Assembly: GCA_905221605.1 (NCBI GenBank)
Contig: CAJNDS010002096.1
Span: forward strand, 1 to 62,000
Length of the DNA: 62,000 nt
DNA from: Symbiodinium natans
Lineage: Eukaryota; Sar; Dinophyceae; Suessiales; Symbiodiniaceae
Direction of reading: 5' to 3'
How positions within the stretch are numbered: the first letter of the stretch is position 1; each line of letters begins with the position of its first letter. Of this stretch, positions 11,045-23,782 are shown piece after piece. Made by a program: the position numbers and the translations under genes. The notes below the pieces were generated by a model. That model saw nothing but the letters and a program-made list of their open reading frames with translations, did no database searches and was not told where the DNA came from.

Positions 11045-12378
11045 TTAGAGCGGGGTCCTGGCCTCGGCCTCCGGCACCGGAATCCTAAAGGGTGACCGCT
11101 TGACGTGTCGGGGAAAACTCAGGGGGGGCGCATGCCCACTTTGCGTGTCCAAGCCTCTTGCCTCCACAATCCCACAGGAGCAAACTCGAACCTCAATGCA
11201 ACATGCACTGCCGAACAAGCCTGCTCTGCCAGACAGGGATACGGATGGGATACGGATGGGATACGGTCTGATACGGGTCCCGGCACGTCTTCGCCAAGGT
11301 GCCAGGCTCCATCTTCCGATGCGCGACTTCCAGACCAAAGGCCCGATCCTCCTCGGGAAGGCGCGGCTTCCCAGGCCGAAATGGCTTCAAACGTGGTATA
11401 GAATGCTCTTTCTTCACTTCTTGCGGCCAAGCCGCATACAGGCGCACTGCCATGCAGTCTGCCCCCCGGCCGTCATAGGCAAACACCGCAGCATCGGATG
11501 CCTCAAGTTGATGAACACATCGACGGTCAGTCGTGGAAGGGAGGAAACAGAGCCAGCATGGAAGATTGAAATAGGTCAACATGAGCCTTGATGTCATGAG
11601 CTTTAGCACAGTGCATCTTGATTGCAAAATCATGTTTCATGTCGGCCGCGCAGATTTCGCATACCTTTTCAAGTATAGGCCTGCAAGAGTTGCCAAGGCA
11701 CAAGTGGCGACAACACGTCTTCCAAGCATGTCAAAGCTAATTGAGCTGTGATGTACGAACACAAAACCGGACTTTTTGCAAGCATCTTCTTCCACCGATG
11801 GCAAGCCTGTCTGTGCCACAACTCCGTGGCACAATTCCTCCTGCTCCTACTCTTCCTATTTTTGCTTCTACTTCTGCTTCACTTTCATCCTACAATTCCT
11901 CCTCCTGTGCCCACTCCTACTCGCAGCCTTTGAACAAGTGGACCCCCGTTGTCTGCACAGGTTCTTGGGGCTGAATCGCAAGGTCGCTGGGATTTGCATG
12001 GGCAGTAGATGCGCCATGTTGGAAACGAGCGGCAGATACGATGATCAACTACAACTTGGTTACTTGCTAGGCCCTCTCTCCAAAACAGAAATCTAGTTCG
12101 CCAGGCCGGATGGTGTCCGAGTCTGGCCTTCTTGTGATGAGACCTGAGACCTGGTATGTTATGATGTGCAGTTAAGCAGTCTTGAGCTGGTATCACTGCT
12201 ATTTGAAGACAACCTGCTGAGCCCGGCTGCCTTGCCAACCTTGAGGTTGAAAAGGCGGCCGTTCGCGACGCTCGTGGGGCCACTGTGCACGCAAATGCCC
12301 ATGGGGCCTCGGAAGCCGGGACGGGCCGGGATGGCTTCTCTTGCAACAGGGGCGCTGACCATTAAAGCCAACTGTTGC
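11045..12378 (-). CDS. Unknown multi-exon protein
   Basis: Minus-strand exons with matching phases: 12240-12378 (ALMVSAPVAREAIPARPGFR, then GPMGICVHSG), 11448-11501 (ASDAAVFAYDGRGADCMA), 11275-11351 (EDRAFGLEVAHRKMEPGTLA), 11140-11191 (FEFAPVGLWRQEAWTRK) and a tiny last exon 11045-11062 (ARTPL, stop). Acceptors are AG/G and donors GTTGGC, GTGCGC, GTATCA and GTGGGC. The last three introns are 96, 83 and 77 bases; the first gap is 738 bases and may hide another exon. No family recognised. The last exon is the weakest part, and the start codon is not identified. Confidence 0.5.
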
Positions 12379-12379
12379 C

Positions 12380-15300
12380 TTCTGTCTTGGAACACCCCTT
12401 CTACCACTAGTACAAGTTTCCACAGCACATTCCTTTGGACGTCTGGGTTCGTGAAATGCAAAACTGTAGATACTTTTGGACTTCTGGCCTCACGTGGTCT
12501 CTCTGTTTGGGGCCTGCGGGGGCAAAATATGTTCGTGGAGGAGGATCCGAATCAGACGGGCTGCATTTCTCACCCTCGCTTGCCTGCTTTCTCAATCTCT
12601 GTTGGTGTCCAGAGCAATCACTTCTCGGTCCGTTCAGCCATTGAAGAAGCAAAGTGCGAATCCAAAAGCAATCCCTCTTTCGTCCTTCTGCTTGAATTTT
12701 GCCAAAAAAGCATTGCTTTCAAGGTGCCAGGACCCAGCCAGGGAAGCTTTGGCGCAGTTATGATGAGCCGGTGTTCCTGGTGGGTCCAACCAAGATTAGG
12801 GACGCTCAAGCTGTGTGTTTATTAGCCACATGTCAGGAGCACAAAAACTTCAGTGCAGGGCCCCAGCTCTGGATGACTAAATGCGACCAACCCGTCACTA
12901 TGTCTTGGGTTTTGACAAGGCGCCGCCAGACCCAGCTACTCTGCTGCTCAACTCCAAGCCTAGAAACCATGAAAACGATTTGTCAAACTCCAGGCACTGT
13001 GCTGGTACGAGCACTGTGCTGGTACTCCTTCTTCCTATGCTATGTTTTGCTGTGCTATGCCATACTTTTACTACAGATCCCCCTCCTTGCTGTCGTCAAC
13101 TTTTGCAGCTTCCGACACTGCGGCCTGCGCAGCCAACCTGGAGCAAGGAGCAGAAGCAGTGCGCTCCGATGGGTTCGCTTGCGTTCAGGCTATTGTTGGG
13201 CCAATGCCATGTCAGAGGGAATGCCGCCCAGCCAATGCTGAGTCTTCATGTGGGCTGTATCTTCTTCAGGACTTGTACACTTCATCAGACCTCAAACTGG
13301 GATGACCTAACAAGACTTGCAGACACTACTCATTACGGTCCTGGCAGTTCGAGCGCCCCCAACTTTCCGCCCATTGACAGGCTGCCAAGTGGCTCAGGAC
13401 CCTGCAGAAAGACGAGGCCTGGGCTTGATTTGAGTGGACAGCAGCAAGACCCCACACCATTCTCTCTTTGCATAGAGTGTCCCGTGAGACTCATCGTCGG
13501 AAACAGGAGACAGACTATCCATGGACTGGCAAGGCTTCCCCCCAAACAGCCCCTCATCGTGACTGTTCCCCTGGCCAGTAGTCTGTTGCCTTCTCAACGT
13601 TGTTCTCCTACAATCTCTCTTCCTTCCTTCCTTCCTTCCTTCCCTCCCTCCCTTCCTCCCTTCCTTCCTTCCTTCCTTGACGCATGCCACCCCACCACGC
13701 ATCCCCCCCCCCCCCCCCCCCCCGGGAGAAGGGGAGCCCCTTAGACAACATATCTATCCCCGCCGTCAGCGAGCCACGGACCTGTGTTGAAAGCCCAACC
13801 GCCTGCAACCTTCCAACAGATCGTGAAGCCTTTGGACACTGAGACTCTGCGACGGCCCCGCACTGCCACAGCACTTTCTCAGATCGCCCGTTGCATCTTC
13901 GTCCCAGACGCGTCGCTCTGTGTCCTCGCGGTGAACGAGGACAAGGCGCGTCCGCCTGGGTCATACTGTAGTCTCTTTAAAGCAAAGACGACAACATGAC
14001 CTGCACGCAGCATTCAGACATAGACATGTTCTGCAACGCGCAGACTCTAGGCGGAGCGGCGCATAGATCCGGATTATCACGCTGAAGCTGTGCAAAGCGT
14101 TGAGGAACAGTTGGATTGAAACAACCTTGCAACGCTACTGAATATAGACGTATTTGTTGGAGAAGGAAGAGTAAGAAACTGTTGTCAAAGGCCTCTCTAC
14201 ATCTTTCGAATGTCTGTGGGCAAGTTCTTCTGCTCTGTATGAATTATCCTTGGGTTGCGAATCTTCCGTTGATGAGACGTAAGACATGGAACCGGAAATG
14301 GTTCATCTAGTGTTTTAGAGTATTCACAGAACAACACCCAAAGAATCAGTAATGTTCATGAAGACATGGAAATCTCCGCCGAGTCACTTCCATCCCTCTC
14401 CTGCCAGGTAAGTCAGTTTAGGTTAGCCGCGACCGCATTCATTGATTCATGACACCAAGAACGCAATAACTCCTTGACAGGTGCTGAAAGGGATGCTTTG
14501 AAAACACGAGTACTAACACTTACCACCCTCTCAAGCTGCACGTCCCAAAAAAGGGGTCTTCACCCAGCCGATGACAAAACTTGAGAGCAGGGCGGACGAA
14601 AGCTAGGCGCCCGTAGATGACAAGCAGCTTTTCATTTTTATTCTTCTGCCGGGGGGGGCGGGGGGCTTGGGGCTTGAAACGAAGTGCGAAATCATCATTC
14701 AAGCGATCATGTAACAAGTGTTCTTGCACCTCAAGGTCAGGGCAGGGCCCCCCCCCCCTCGCCCCCCGCCTAATCGAACACACGCACCCGCCCAACCCCC
14801 ACCCTAAGACCATAAATCCCAGAGATACCAGGGATTCAGGCCTTCGCCAAGTCCTCCTTGCCCCAAAGCAAGAAGGTTGTAAACAAAAACTCTCACGAGC
14901 GCTAGCTTTCGTGACAAGTCCATGAGACATGAAGTACGTGGCACATGGTGTACCGCTGTAAAGTTTTGAGCCATGCTTACACGTTGACATAAATGCTCCG
15001 GGACCTGAGCTGCCAGAGGCGTGAACCGCGGATTCCGGGTCTGAAAAGACTAAATACTTGTCAAGACCTTCTGGGAACCAAGGCCCAAGAACTTCAGAGG
15101 ATCGATTTGGATCTTGGAGCCCAGGCAGATGAACTAAAACGTACAAACTCGAAATTGCTTATGCTGCGGCCCAAACCACAGATTCAATTCAAAGACCTCC
15201 TGGATTCCTGGATACGGATAGCCCAGGGGGAGGCCTTGATGGTCCAGGAGGCTTGGAATTCGCGGTTCAAACTTTAACTTGAAGGAGGAAGTTTGCGAGC

Positions 15301-16725
15301 ACCGGACTTCTCAATGAGTTTGAGATTGCGGGCTTCGGACTTGTTGAGGGCATGCGATTTGGCGCGTCTGTCCGGTTGCAAGAAAGGTCTCACTGAATCT
15401 CTAACTTGGAGAAGGGAGGCTCCGATCAGCCGGTTTCAGAGTAGCTTCGGCCATCAGCCCGTCAGCAGTCACAATTAGCCCCGTAATGTTTTGGATTGAT
15501 GTAGGCCAGAGAAGCCGAAGCCAACAGCACCTTTGTACAAATGAATCGTCGGCACACCCAGTTACACTCAACGCCCACATGCCATGTCCTAGTGTCCTAG
15601 ATGGACGCCAACGACCACATCTTTGCAGGGCTGGCCCTTGTCACAAGGAGAGATCCTCGGTCGGCATAAGCGACAGTGCTGTTTGTTGTCAGATTCTTTG
15701 GGACTTGGTCCTTGCTAAGCTCAAGGCATCGGGGGTTCGGGGAGCCTGCTACCTTCGCAGTGGGGGGACATCAAAACGCAGCATGTCCTTCGCGAGGCGC
15801 GGAACTCCTGATTTGTGAAAAGCTGTGGTTCTTTGTAGGAGGACTATACTCTACTTACACTCTTGTTGCACTAGGCATGAGTGAATAGAGTGTCGTGCAG
15901 GAACACCTAACTTAGACAAGAGACAGAACATGAAATTATGTTTCCCTGTTTGCTCCTACCATGGATGAGTGTGGACGGGTGTTTGGAGATTTGCGTGCGA
16001 AGGTGCTTGGGGTGAAACGCTCAGATGCATCTATCCCACAGGGCCCTAGGTGTTTTTTGGCTCTGAGATCATGCTGGTAGGAGCCTGGTTGTGCTAAGCA
16101 CTTTGTAATTCAGGCGCTCAGGTGCCTTTCGGCGCTTTCAAAAAGCTAGGGTTGAAGTGTGGCCATCGTAGAAGTATAGTCATGTCAAGCACATGTATAA
16201 CGACAAAGATTACATCTTCACAAATTGAGAAAGACTTGCACAAGTCTCACTACGACCCACGTTTTGGCCGCATGCAACTAAGCAACGTGCCATCATCATG
16301 CATGCAGAATCGACACGCCCATTCTCTGTGCGGCTCATCTAGCCCGACGCACCTGAAGGGCAGAGGCTAAACGCGGGCCGGGCATTGCTGAAGAGTTCAA
16401 CAGGTTCGGACTTTGGGATTCCTCCACGCTGTAGGTGCGAAGAGGTGGTTTAGGAGTTAAACCATTAGCGGTGTTCGTATTCCCCACCCCCTTCGAGTGT
16501 GGTCTTTGGGCTTGGCAGTACGCCATCCCTCGTCTCTCTCAGTCTCTCATTCAATGCTGTGAAACGCATTTGGGGCTAGAAATGCAGAGTGCGCGGTGAA
16601 GTAGGAGAAGCAAACAATTGCCGTTCGGATTTGCCAGCCTGTCGACACAGCCTAGGGTGGGTAAAGTGCGAAGCTGCGACAAGATGTACCACATTCTCAG
16701 GCATGATGTTGCAGTAGCGGCGCAC
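12380..16725. other. Gene-poor stretch with low-complexity DNA
   Basis: Long open frames here (for example plus 12881-13744 and minus 14520-15146) run through low-complexity sequence and look accidental. A plus-strand segment at about 13110-13240 (ASDTAACAANLEQGAEAVRS) follows a TTTTGCAG acceptor and is coding-like but isolated. Holds the pyrimidine tract at 13618-13725 and a G-rich/C-rich pair at about 14650 and 14750. Confidence 0.3.
13618..13725. repeat. CCTT-type pyrimidine tract ending in poly-C
   Basis: Runs of TTCC and TCCC units from 13618 to about 13679, then about 18-20 C residues at 13706-13724. Strand asymmetry is complete, so triplex or slippage behaviour is plausible. Confidence 0.95.
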
Positions 16726-16808
16726 TGAAACATATCTTCTTTGACTCCGGCTCGCTTGGGGGGTTGCATGATGGAGATTGCAGCATACAGAAAATCTCGC
16801 TTTCCGAC
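16726..16808 (-). CDS. Candidate exon, unknown protein
   Basis: Acceptor GGCAAG/GTC and donor CA/GTGCGC bound 83 bases reading VGKRDFLYAAISIMQPPKRA and GVKEDMF, in phase 0 to 2. It looks coding but stands alone. No domain recognised. Confidence 0.45.
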
Positions 16809-16809
16809 C

Positions 16810-19390
16810 TTGCCCAAGACAACATGGCAACCTCTCCTGAGGCCAACGACTCAAGGCTGAAAAGGCATCCTGTCTACATCATGGAAGGGTAAGATAGGCC
16901 ATGAAACGAATATGACAACTGAGCCAACCAGACCTGCACATTGCCTTTGCAGCTGCGGAAACTTTCGACCATGAAAGACGGTCAGGGGCTGTTGGGGCCT
17001 CTCAAGGCCAGAGCCCTGTCCCAAACTAACGCATCCGTGGCCGTCCGCAAGATTACCCTCCAGCATTACTCAGCGACTCAAGCTTCCTGTCATGACACCA
17101 GAAGGTGAGCATGGAGTTGGGAACCATCATGCGGGCAACCACCTCGGGCAAGGCTCAGGATCTCTTGGCTTGCAGAAGCCCTGCTTCGGTTTGCATACGT
17201 CTTGCAACCCTAAACCTAACCCCGGACGTTCGCATTCGTAGAATTATGTAGATAGCTGCGAAATACTCGAAATTCACAATATTGCGGTGCACCAGGTGCC
17301 TGAGTTGTCGAGCTATCAGGGGGTTCGTATGCTGACTCCGGCATGGAGTGCTGGGTGCAGCGAGACGGCGTGTGAAGCCAAGCTAGGACCAACTTGATGG
17401 TCACCCGACTTCCCAAACTGCAACGAGCCATGCCCATCAACACACAAGACCCAGGTTGATTCGCCAAGGTGGGACGTTTTTGGGCGAGCAAGCTTGTATA
17501 CTTTAAGGTGTGGTAGCTAAGAAAGTAGCCTTCCCCAGCGTGCAGACTAAGCCCCGTATAAGCCTGCGCACATGGGAAACGCAACAACAATGCTTCACAT
17601 GACGACAGCCAAACTCTGCCGATGTGGAAAACAAATACGCCAAATCAGCAAGCACAATGTTGAGATCATAAATATGGAAACTACTTGCAAACAATCGCAT
17701 CTGCCTCCAATGCTAGGTCTTCGTCACCATGCTTGCGGATGGCCAAGCTCTCCTCTTAGGGGAAGGGATGTAAGAAGAGCACGTGCAAAGCACGGTGCGT
17801 TGTTCTCTGTTCCTTCTCCTTTGCTAGCTTCTACATCTGCTGTCTGTTTATGACCATCAACTCGCGGTAGTTGGTTTCCACTCATGAAAGCCAAAACCCT
17901 CCCCTCTCTTGCTCCCCTCGAGTGCTCAGTCATCTGTCAAGTGGCGGGTCTGCGTTCGGGGGAAACACTTGCAGTGTTCATTGCATGCTCATATGGCGAA
18001 CATTCGCGAACCGATGAAGCTTTGTAACCAGCACCAAACCTTTCACAGTCAATCTACGAATCAGACACTACACCGATCTCTCCGAAACCTCAAGAAAATG
18101 GATTCAATGAATACCGAAGAACTGTTTGATGCATCTGCCCACTGTCCAAGCTCCTTTGGGCCATCCAACACAAGCGCGGCAGCAGCTGAGCCCGCGTGCA
18201 AGTGAATCCCCTGTTGCGAGTAGATGGTCGTTAAGTTAAGTGTACCCTGGCTGGGTTCCTACATGTTCCTACAGTGTTGCAATACACTTGAGCGTCCTGT
18301 TATCATTGTTGGGGGATATCACAGAGGGAACTTGCGGCACATACCCTGGGCTATCTACAGGATCTACAGCAGGGACCGGCTGCAGAAAAGGAAAACCATT
18401 ACTCATTACAATACAGGAACTGTTGGCAACCTGAGCATATATTGTTCAGATTGTATTAACATGGTTTGGATGCCTACACGGGCCTACCCGGTGCCTTACC
18501 TTGCAGAATAATTACATAAACATACCCTGATGATAAAAACACTTTGGGGAACTTCCTGCCGCTCAAACCGTATTCCGAATGGAGGGGGGTTCAGAGCCTG
18601 AAAAACCCTCAAGCCGATCTAAACCCTATCCCAAAAGATGGCATATGGATGAAAACATCCCCCAAATACTAAAAACACATTTCGAGTTTCTATTGCAGGG
18701 GGGGGCGTTTAATAATCGGGGGAAGGGATTGGCCTACATGGAGTTGATTTTCATGGTTTCAACCTATGCGGACGGTGTTTTAGGCAATCTGCTTTTTCTT
18801 GTTCTGCAAGATGGCATATCAAAGGTGAAGAGTGGTTGAGGTCACACGGCCCAATCCTACAAGAAGAACGGCAAGGGTTTCCATGCACAAACGGCAGCCG
18901 AAACCTACGTGCGGCCTACACGGAGCCTACGGAGCCCGGAGCCTACGCAGAGCCTACGCGGGTAGTGACTACAATGTGGCCCAACCCGTTTGGAAGGTCC
19001 GTGCATTCCTTGGGATCCTATCCCCAGATCGCACAAAACGACGGCTCGATCTGGCTCTTCAGGGCTTCACGGAGAGAGCTCTTCAAACAAAAAAGACAGT
19101 AAATGCAGCGCTTCAAGCAAGTACAAACTTGTGGGATCTCGATGGGCGAAATGAAAATGCGAACTCCTTTCGGAACTAAGCTGCGCAAAGCGGCGTGTGG
19201 GTTGCATGTGCTGACTGCTTGGGAAACGGACCACACCACATCACACGACAGACAAAAGTCCCGAAACATATGCTCAAACTCACTGACAATCTCCTCAAAA
19301 ATTTAACAACAGGTTCTGAGCATGAATTTGGGTGAGCGAGCCTGTGCGGACTACTGGGCCATGAAGTTCCTCTTACTGCTCCTCGAAATC
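16810..19390. other. No supported gene
   Basis: Only short open frames. A CCTAAACCTAACCCC patch sits at about 17207-17222. A plus-strand segment at 17990-18205 is open and Ser/Asn-rich but has no splice context. Confidence 0.3.
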
Positions 19391-19391
19391 A

Positions 19392-19873
19392 GTGGATCCT
19401 GAACCATTCCTCTACGGACCATTGTATAAAGCCTCAACAATAAGCAGGCCGCAGGCCCTGCTAGTCTTTTGCAAGAGGAATATGCTGGTTCCCATCCAAA
19501 AACACTCACTCGACTCCATGTGCCTCGCCACGGCCGCCGTGCTTCCCCGCTTCTCCGGGCCCCTTTCGGGTCTCCTCAAGGCACTTGCTTGCGCGTACAG
19601 GCCGATGCTCAGTGCTGTACCGCACTTCACCCTCTTTGGCAGCTCGGCAAGCCTGGGGGTCTACAACAACTTTGATCTCACCCTGGGATAGCTGGACGAC
19701 GATGCCCTCAAGCAGCACCAGGCGTCTTCCGCGCAACCCGTGTCCTCGCCATCACGGAAGCTGACGGCCCATCCTGCAAAGGCCGTGGGCAACTTCCTCA
19801 GCCGCATTCACCATGGCAATGCTCTTGTTTCGAGTCCATTGTACTCACTTCACGCGTGCACTTGCCAGTCGTA
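19392..19873 (+). pseudogene. Plus-strand open stretch broken by one in-frame TAG
   Basis: One plus frame runs from 19392 to 19873 with a single TAG at 19689-19691. Before the stop it reads for example FTLFGSSASLGVYNNFDLTL; directly after it LDDDALKQHQASSAQPVSSP. Both halves look coding-like, but the opposite strand is also open at 19506-19736 (RLVLLEGIVVQLSQGEIKVV). It may be a decayed exon, a read-through, an intron-interrupted exon or a chance frame. No family recognised. Confidence 0.25.
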
Positions 19874-20299
19874 AACTTCTTCAAAGACTATAGTCAGGAC
19901 ACTTAAATTCTGATGCGCATACTGCGGACTCTTGCACAACGGGAATGAAACATACTCCCAAATGTTGGGGGCGAGGGACTCCAGCAGCGTATCGAAAAGT
20001 CACATCTAGTTCCTAGACCAAAGGAGGCGTCTCTTTGCGGCTGAAAGGGTTCTGCAGCTCTTGCTTCCGGCTGAGGAACCTTGCTGCAGAAGAGAACCCA
20101 TACGAGTCCATGGCACTCAAGACCCTGATTGGTGTGCCAAACCCCTCAACCGGCGGAGGTTGTTTTTCTCTAGGTGTTCCTTTTCGTCCTATCGGTGTGG
20201 CGGGACCATTTTTCTTCATGTGTGGTGGGCCTCTTTTCTTTTTTCTCTATGTGTGTCGGGACGACTTTTCCTCCCAGGTCCTATAGGCACGGCGGGCCC

Positions 20300-20900
20300 G
20301 GCTCTTTTTCCTGGCGGTGCAGCCCCGCCCCACACCCCCCCCCCTTTCCCCTTTTGCAGACACGATGCTTTGTATGACGGACTTTGATGGATTCAAAATA
20401 AGCGGGGGGTTGGGGCGGGGCCCCCCCCAATTGGCAAACTTCGTGCTTGCTTGCAACGAGGAAAGAATTCGTCTCGATTTTGAACCCATCAAGCCTCTTC
20501 ATGGTGTGATGTTGTTTCCTGCAATGGTGAAAAAAAGTGGGGGGGTTGGGGCCGCCCATTAGCAGCAAACATTGTGCGCCCCCCGGGGATTGCTGCTTGC
20601 AACGACGGGTTTGGAGAGTTCAGATGGTTTTTGAAGCCATTTCTCTTCATGGAAAATAAATGGGGCGCAGGCTTCCCCCCATTTGCAAACACGGTGCTTT
20701 GCATGACGGGTTTTGAAAGGATTCAAAATTAGCAGGAGGGCCGGGGGGGGCGGGCCAACGCGTTTGGAACGAATCCATACGACTTTTTGGATTTCTTCAT
20801 GGCATGACGTTTCTTAATTGCACGGCTAATTGCAGACACCGAGCTTGTAACTGTTAACTATGACGGGCTTTGAAAGGATTAAAATATGCGGGGGTTGGGG
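20300..20900. repeat. Dispersed TTTGCAAACAC/G-tract repeat cluster
   Basis: Three or more diverged units start TTTTGCAGACACGATGCTTT (20352), TTTGCAAACACGGTGCTTTG (20683) and GCAGACACCGAGCTTG (20832). Each is followed by a TATGACGGG or CATGACGGG segment, a GGATT-AAAAT stretch and a G-rich block. Related to the tandem array at 55.3-56.0 kb. Confidence 0.75.
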
Positions 20901-21079
20901 GGAACGCTGCGACACGTGTTTCTTCTCGCCTTGCTTATTTCTTGCTGTCATTCTTGCCGACGGACCAGAGACCAGGCGAAGGGACGAGCACCAGAGCACC
21001 ACAAGACCCGAAAACCAAAGGACGAGGACGGACCAAGGGACGACTGGGGACTGCAAGAGTCACGCCACACTTAAACTCT

Positions 21080-21200
21080 ACAGCCTGAAAAACCCTTGAA
21101 GTCCTAAGATTCCTAATCTTGCAAGTCAAGCTGTAAACCCTAAAGACCCCTCAACCCTAAAACCCCCGAGCTATAAACACCCCCGAGCTCTGAAAACGCC
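21080..21200. repeat. Degenerate CCCTAAA-like patch
   Basis: Imperfect AAACCCTAAAGACCCCTC and AACCCTAAAACCCCCGAG units, resembling the plant/dinoflagellate-type telomere unit but strongly decayed, with a CCCCCGAGCT motif repeated twice. Confidence 0.8.
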
Positions 21201-23393
21201 AACCTTTCAAGTCGACAGTTTAGCTGGGGTGGTAGGACCCGAGTCGCCAGTGAGCCGGACCTCTCGTGGCATATCCCCCCCCACCGGGAATCCCTTTGTC
21301 ACGCCCCACATGGAAGCTAACGCTTGGGGCAGGTTTTCTTCGCTAGCTCTCGGAGACTTTCGCGACAAGCTCATTACGCCAGTGTAGTGGAGTGCCCACC
21401 GCAGTTCTCTTTCGTGGCAAGCGATATGCATGCACTTAAGGGTTGCGGGTCGAATCATAACGACGGCTCAATTTCGCCGAGCGTCACTCTCAAAGCTGTA
21501 GGCTCCATGGCACCAAAGACAAGCTAAGGAGCAGCTGTCATTGACATTGAGAATTTATAGGACTATAGTTGACTGAAGTAACATGTAGCCACGTTTCGAA
21601 AGTGCTACTGAGTGCTACTCGTCTCACGTTTGCTTCCGTAAATCTACTGAAATCTGCTTGATCACTCTTTTTCCGAGCTTTGCCGACTGTTGCAACAAAA
21701 GCAAAGGCAAACTTGGGCCAGCACAGTCGTGAACGGGACAAGCGAGCCTTGCACTCCCTAAGTTTCAGCAACCCGTTTGCTGAAGGCAGTTATCTCCTGA
21801 GATTCTGGTTCGAGAGACAACCCAGCTCCCTTTTTTCTGTCACCTGTTGGCAACTTGGCATGTGGAGCCTCAGTGATTGCACGGACTGTCTTCCCACATC
21901 CAATGGTCCACGCTTGCTACGCTAGTTCACTGAAGCCCCATTGCACCGGGATTCTCCGCAACGGCGAAACGTGTGAATTTCCGCATTGCGGGTGGGGCAT
22001 TCGTGAGTGCAATCGCCAAGATGTGTCTGGATCAAGAGCTCGGTGCCGGGAAAGGTCTTGATGAAGTCTTCCACTCTTGAGGTGCATACTTTGGCGAGTC
22101 GCACGCCAAGTGACAGGCTAAGCTGCGGCCTTCTTTGCGACCATCTCACTTGAAATAAATTCTGGCCTCGGCTGGATTGCAGACGTGCAAAGGCTCTAGG
22201 TATCTCAGCTGGATACTAAGTGGCATGTCTGCGTGAGATCCATGTCATCGATTTGAGCGCGCTTTCAATACCCCAAAATACTATACCTCTCATGCTCTTC
22301 ATGCAGCTCCAGATTCACTCGGCTCATGTCATAGTGGGGATTGCAGGCGTTGGCAAAGCCATGCGAGGAGGCGAAGCCATTCGGGGCACCTCAGTATTCC
22401 CGATGGGAAACCCAGCTTGCTTCTCGTAGACTCCTCAAAGAGACTCATCGCAACTCATCGCACATCTCAAGTTCAGGGCAATTGGGGTCGCCGAGAGCTG
22501 CACTACGGCTTGTTGAGGCAGGCGGCAGCCGAACTGAGCCTTGGGGGCCCTTGTAGGCCGGGGTCCGAGCCGTTACTTGGGAAGCCTTTGCTTAGGAACT
22601 TTACAATGTGTTCGCATTCGACCTCAGGCGAAGTTAGGCAAGGCCGTGGGATGATTGTTGTACGATTGTCTTACAGCAGCAGCAGCATCCCACCAAGTCT
22701 CTCTTGCTATACAGTATGCAGCAACAGCAGCTGCTCTGAACAGAGGATGGCTTCCCGGCTTGACAGGAATGTGCCCCGGCTGTGGCCCACACCGCCTGCG
22801 GAGCCACTGCTGCCCCAGGAAGTGACACTGCCTGCATACCGAGGAAGTGCGAAAGAACAGCCACTGGTCCATCCCTTCCCTCCTGTGGGGAGGGCGACCG
22901 CATCGGTGCAAACACCTGCTCACACAAATTTAACTGAGGAGTTGGAGCGTGGAATGCAACATGTGATTTAGCAAGAAAGCACGAGTCCAAGTTTGAACGT
23001 CTTTCCGCCTGAGGCGAAGCAGGCCTCTGCGCCGCCTGTGCTTGGCATCAGGAACCCAAGTGCCAACATGTGCTGCAAGTTACGGCTGCTAAAGACTAAA
23101 GGCACCCTGTTGTCAAGCAACTGCAAACCAGCTGTGCTTCTGCAGCAAACTTACAGCTTTCCTCATGCCTGCATTGGAGACACGGCGCGCGGAGCAGACA
23201 CAACCTGTGAGCGGCTTGGAACAAGGGAAGTGTGGTGAGAGCTGCCAGATAAATCGAAATCCAGACTCAGATCCCCTGGGGCGCACCCTCTGAGGAGAGG
23301 TGCTGCGGGCCGGCACAGCCTGATGCACAAGTCAAAGAAGGGCACTGCGGTCAGGACCTAAAGGATGCACTGCCCTGTGAATTCTGAATTCGC

Positions 23394-23782
23394 TCAGGGG
23401 ACCCACCAAGAGGCCCGGCCTGCAGGTTCAAAGGGTTCGAAGGGTTTGAAGGCGGCCAAGCAAAGGTAGCGGGAGACCTCAGAAAGGTCAGCTGCCGTGA
23501 ACAAACCGTCAGGCGTTGTGGTCTATGCGGTCGTATGTTACCCCAACATCCGTTCAACTGCCCGTACAATGCAAGAAGAAAAAACCGAAATGCGGGGTCC
23601 CGCAGCTGTACTGGGGAATCGATAGCAATACAGCAGTGACAGACCTCGAACTCAGCAACAGGAAGCTCGCTGTGGCTCTCCTGCCATGGGCGCTCAGCGC
23701 CATACACGCTGAATGGGCTTGAGGATCGCGGCGAGACGGGTGGCGACACACCTCCCCAGGCAGGTTCAATGAAACCCGACAT
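23394..23782 (-). CDS. Small or C-terminal unknown protein, two exons
   Basis: Last exon 23394-23477 reads VSRYLCLAAFKPFEPFEPAG and ends WWVP, stop. It follows a TTTCTGAG/G acceptor and joins in phase 0 to an upstream exon ending at 23645 (donor GTCTGT). That exon is Ser/Pro-rich (VSPPVSPRSSSPFSVYGAER) and ends PVAEFE. Its 5' side is either an AG/GT acceptor at 23751 or continues to an ATG at 23780-23782 (MSGFIEPAWG). Intron 167 bases. It could be a short protein or the end of a longer gene starting upstream. No family recognised. Confidence 0.5.

Larger units (their letters stand above)
19880..23390. other. Repeat-bearing, gene-poor stretch
   Basis: Contains the TTTGCAAACAC repeat cluster at 20300-20900 and a CCCTAAA-like patch at 21080-21200. 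A plus-strand segment at 22700-22971 (RLWPTPPAEPLLPQEVTLPA) is open to a stop and coding-like but isolated. Nothing else convincing. Confidence 0.3.

Noticed and set aside
12881-13744. Plus-strand open frame of 287 codons
   Set aside because: Runs through a CCTT tract and poly-C, has no protein-like stretches of consistent character, and lacks splice context.
14520-15146. Minus-strand frame of 208 codons, with plus-strand frames over the same DNA
   Set aside because: G/C-tract sequence and no decisive splice sites; a coding strand could not be chosen.
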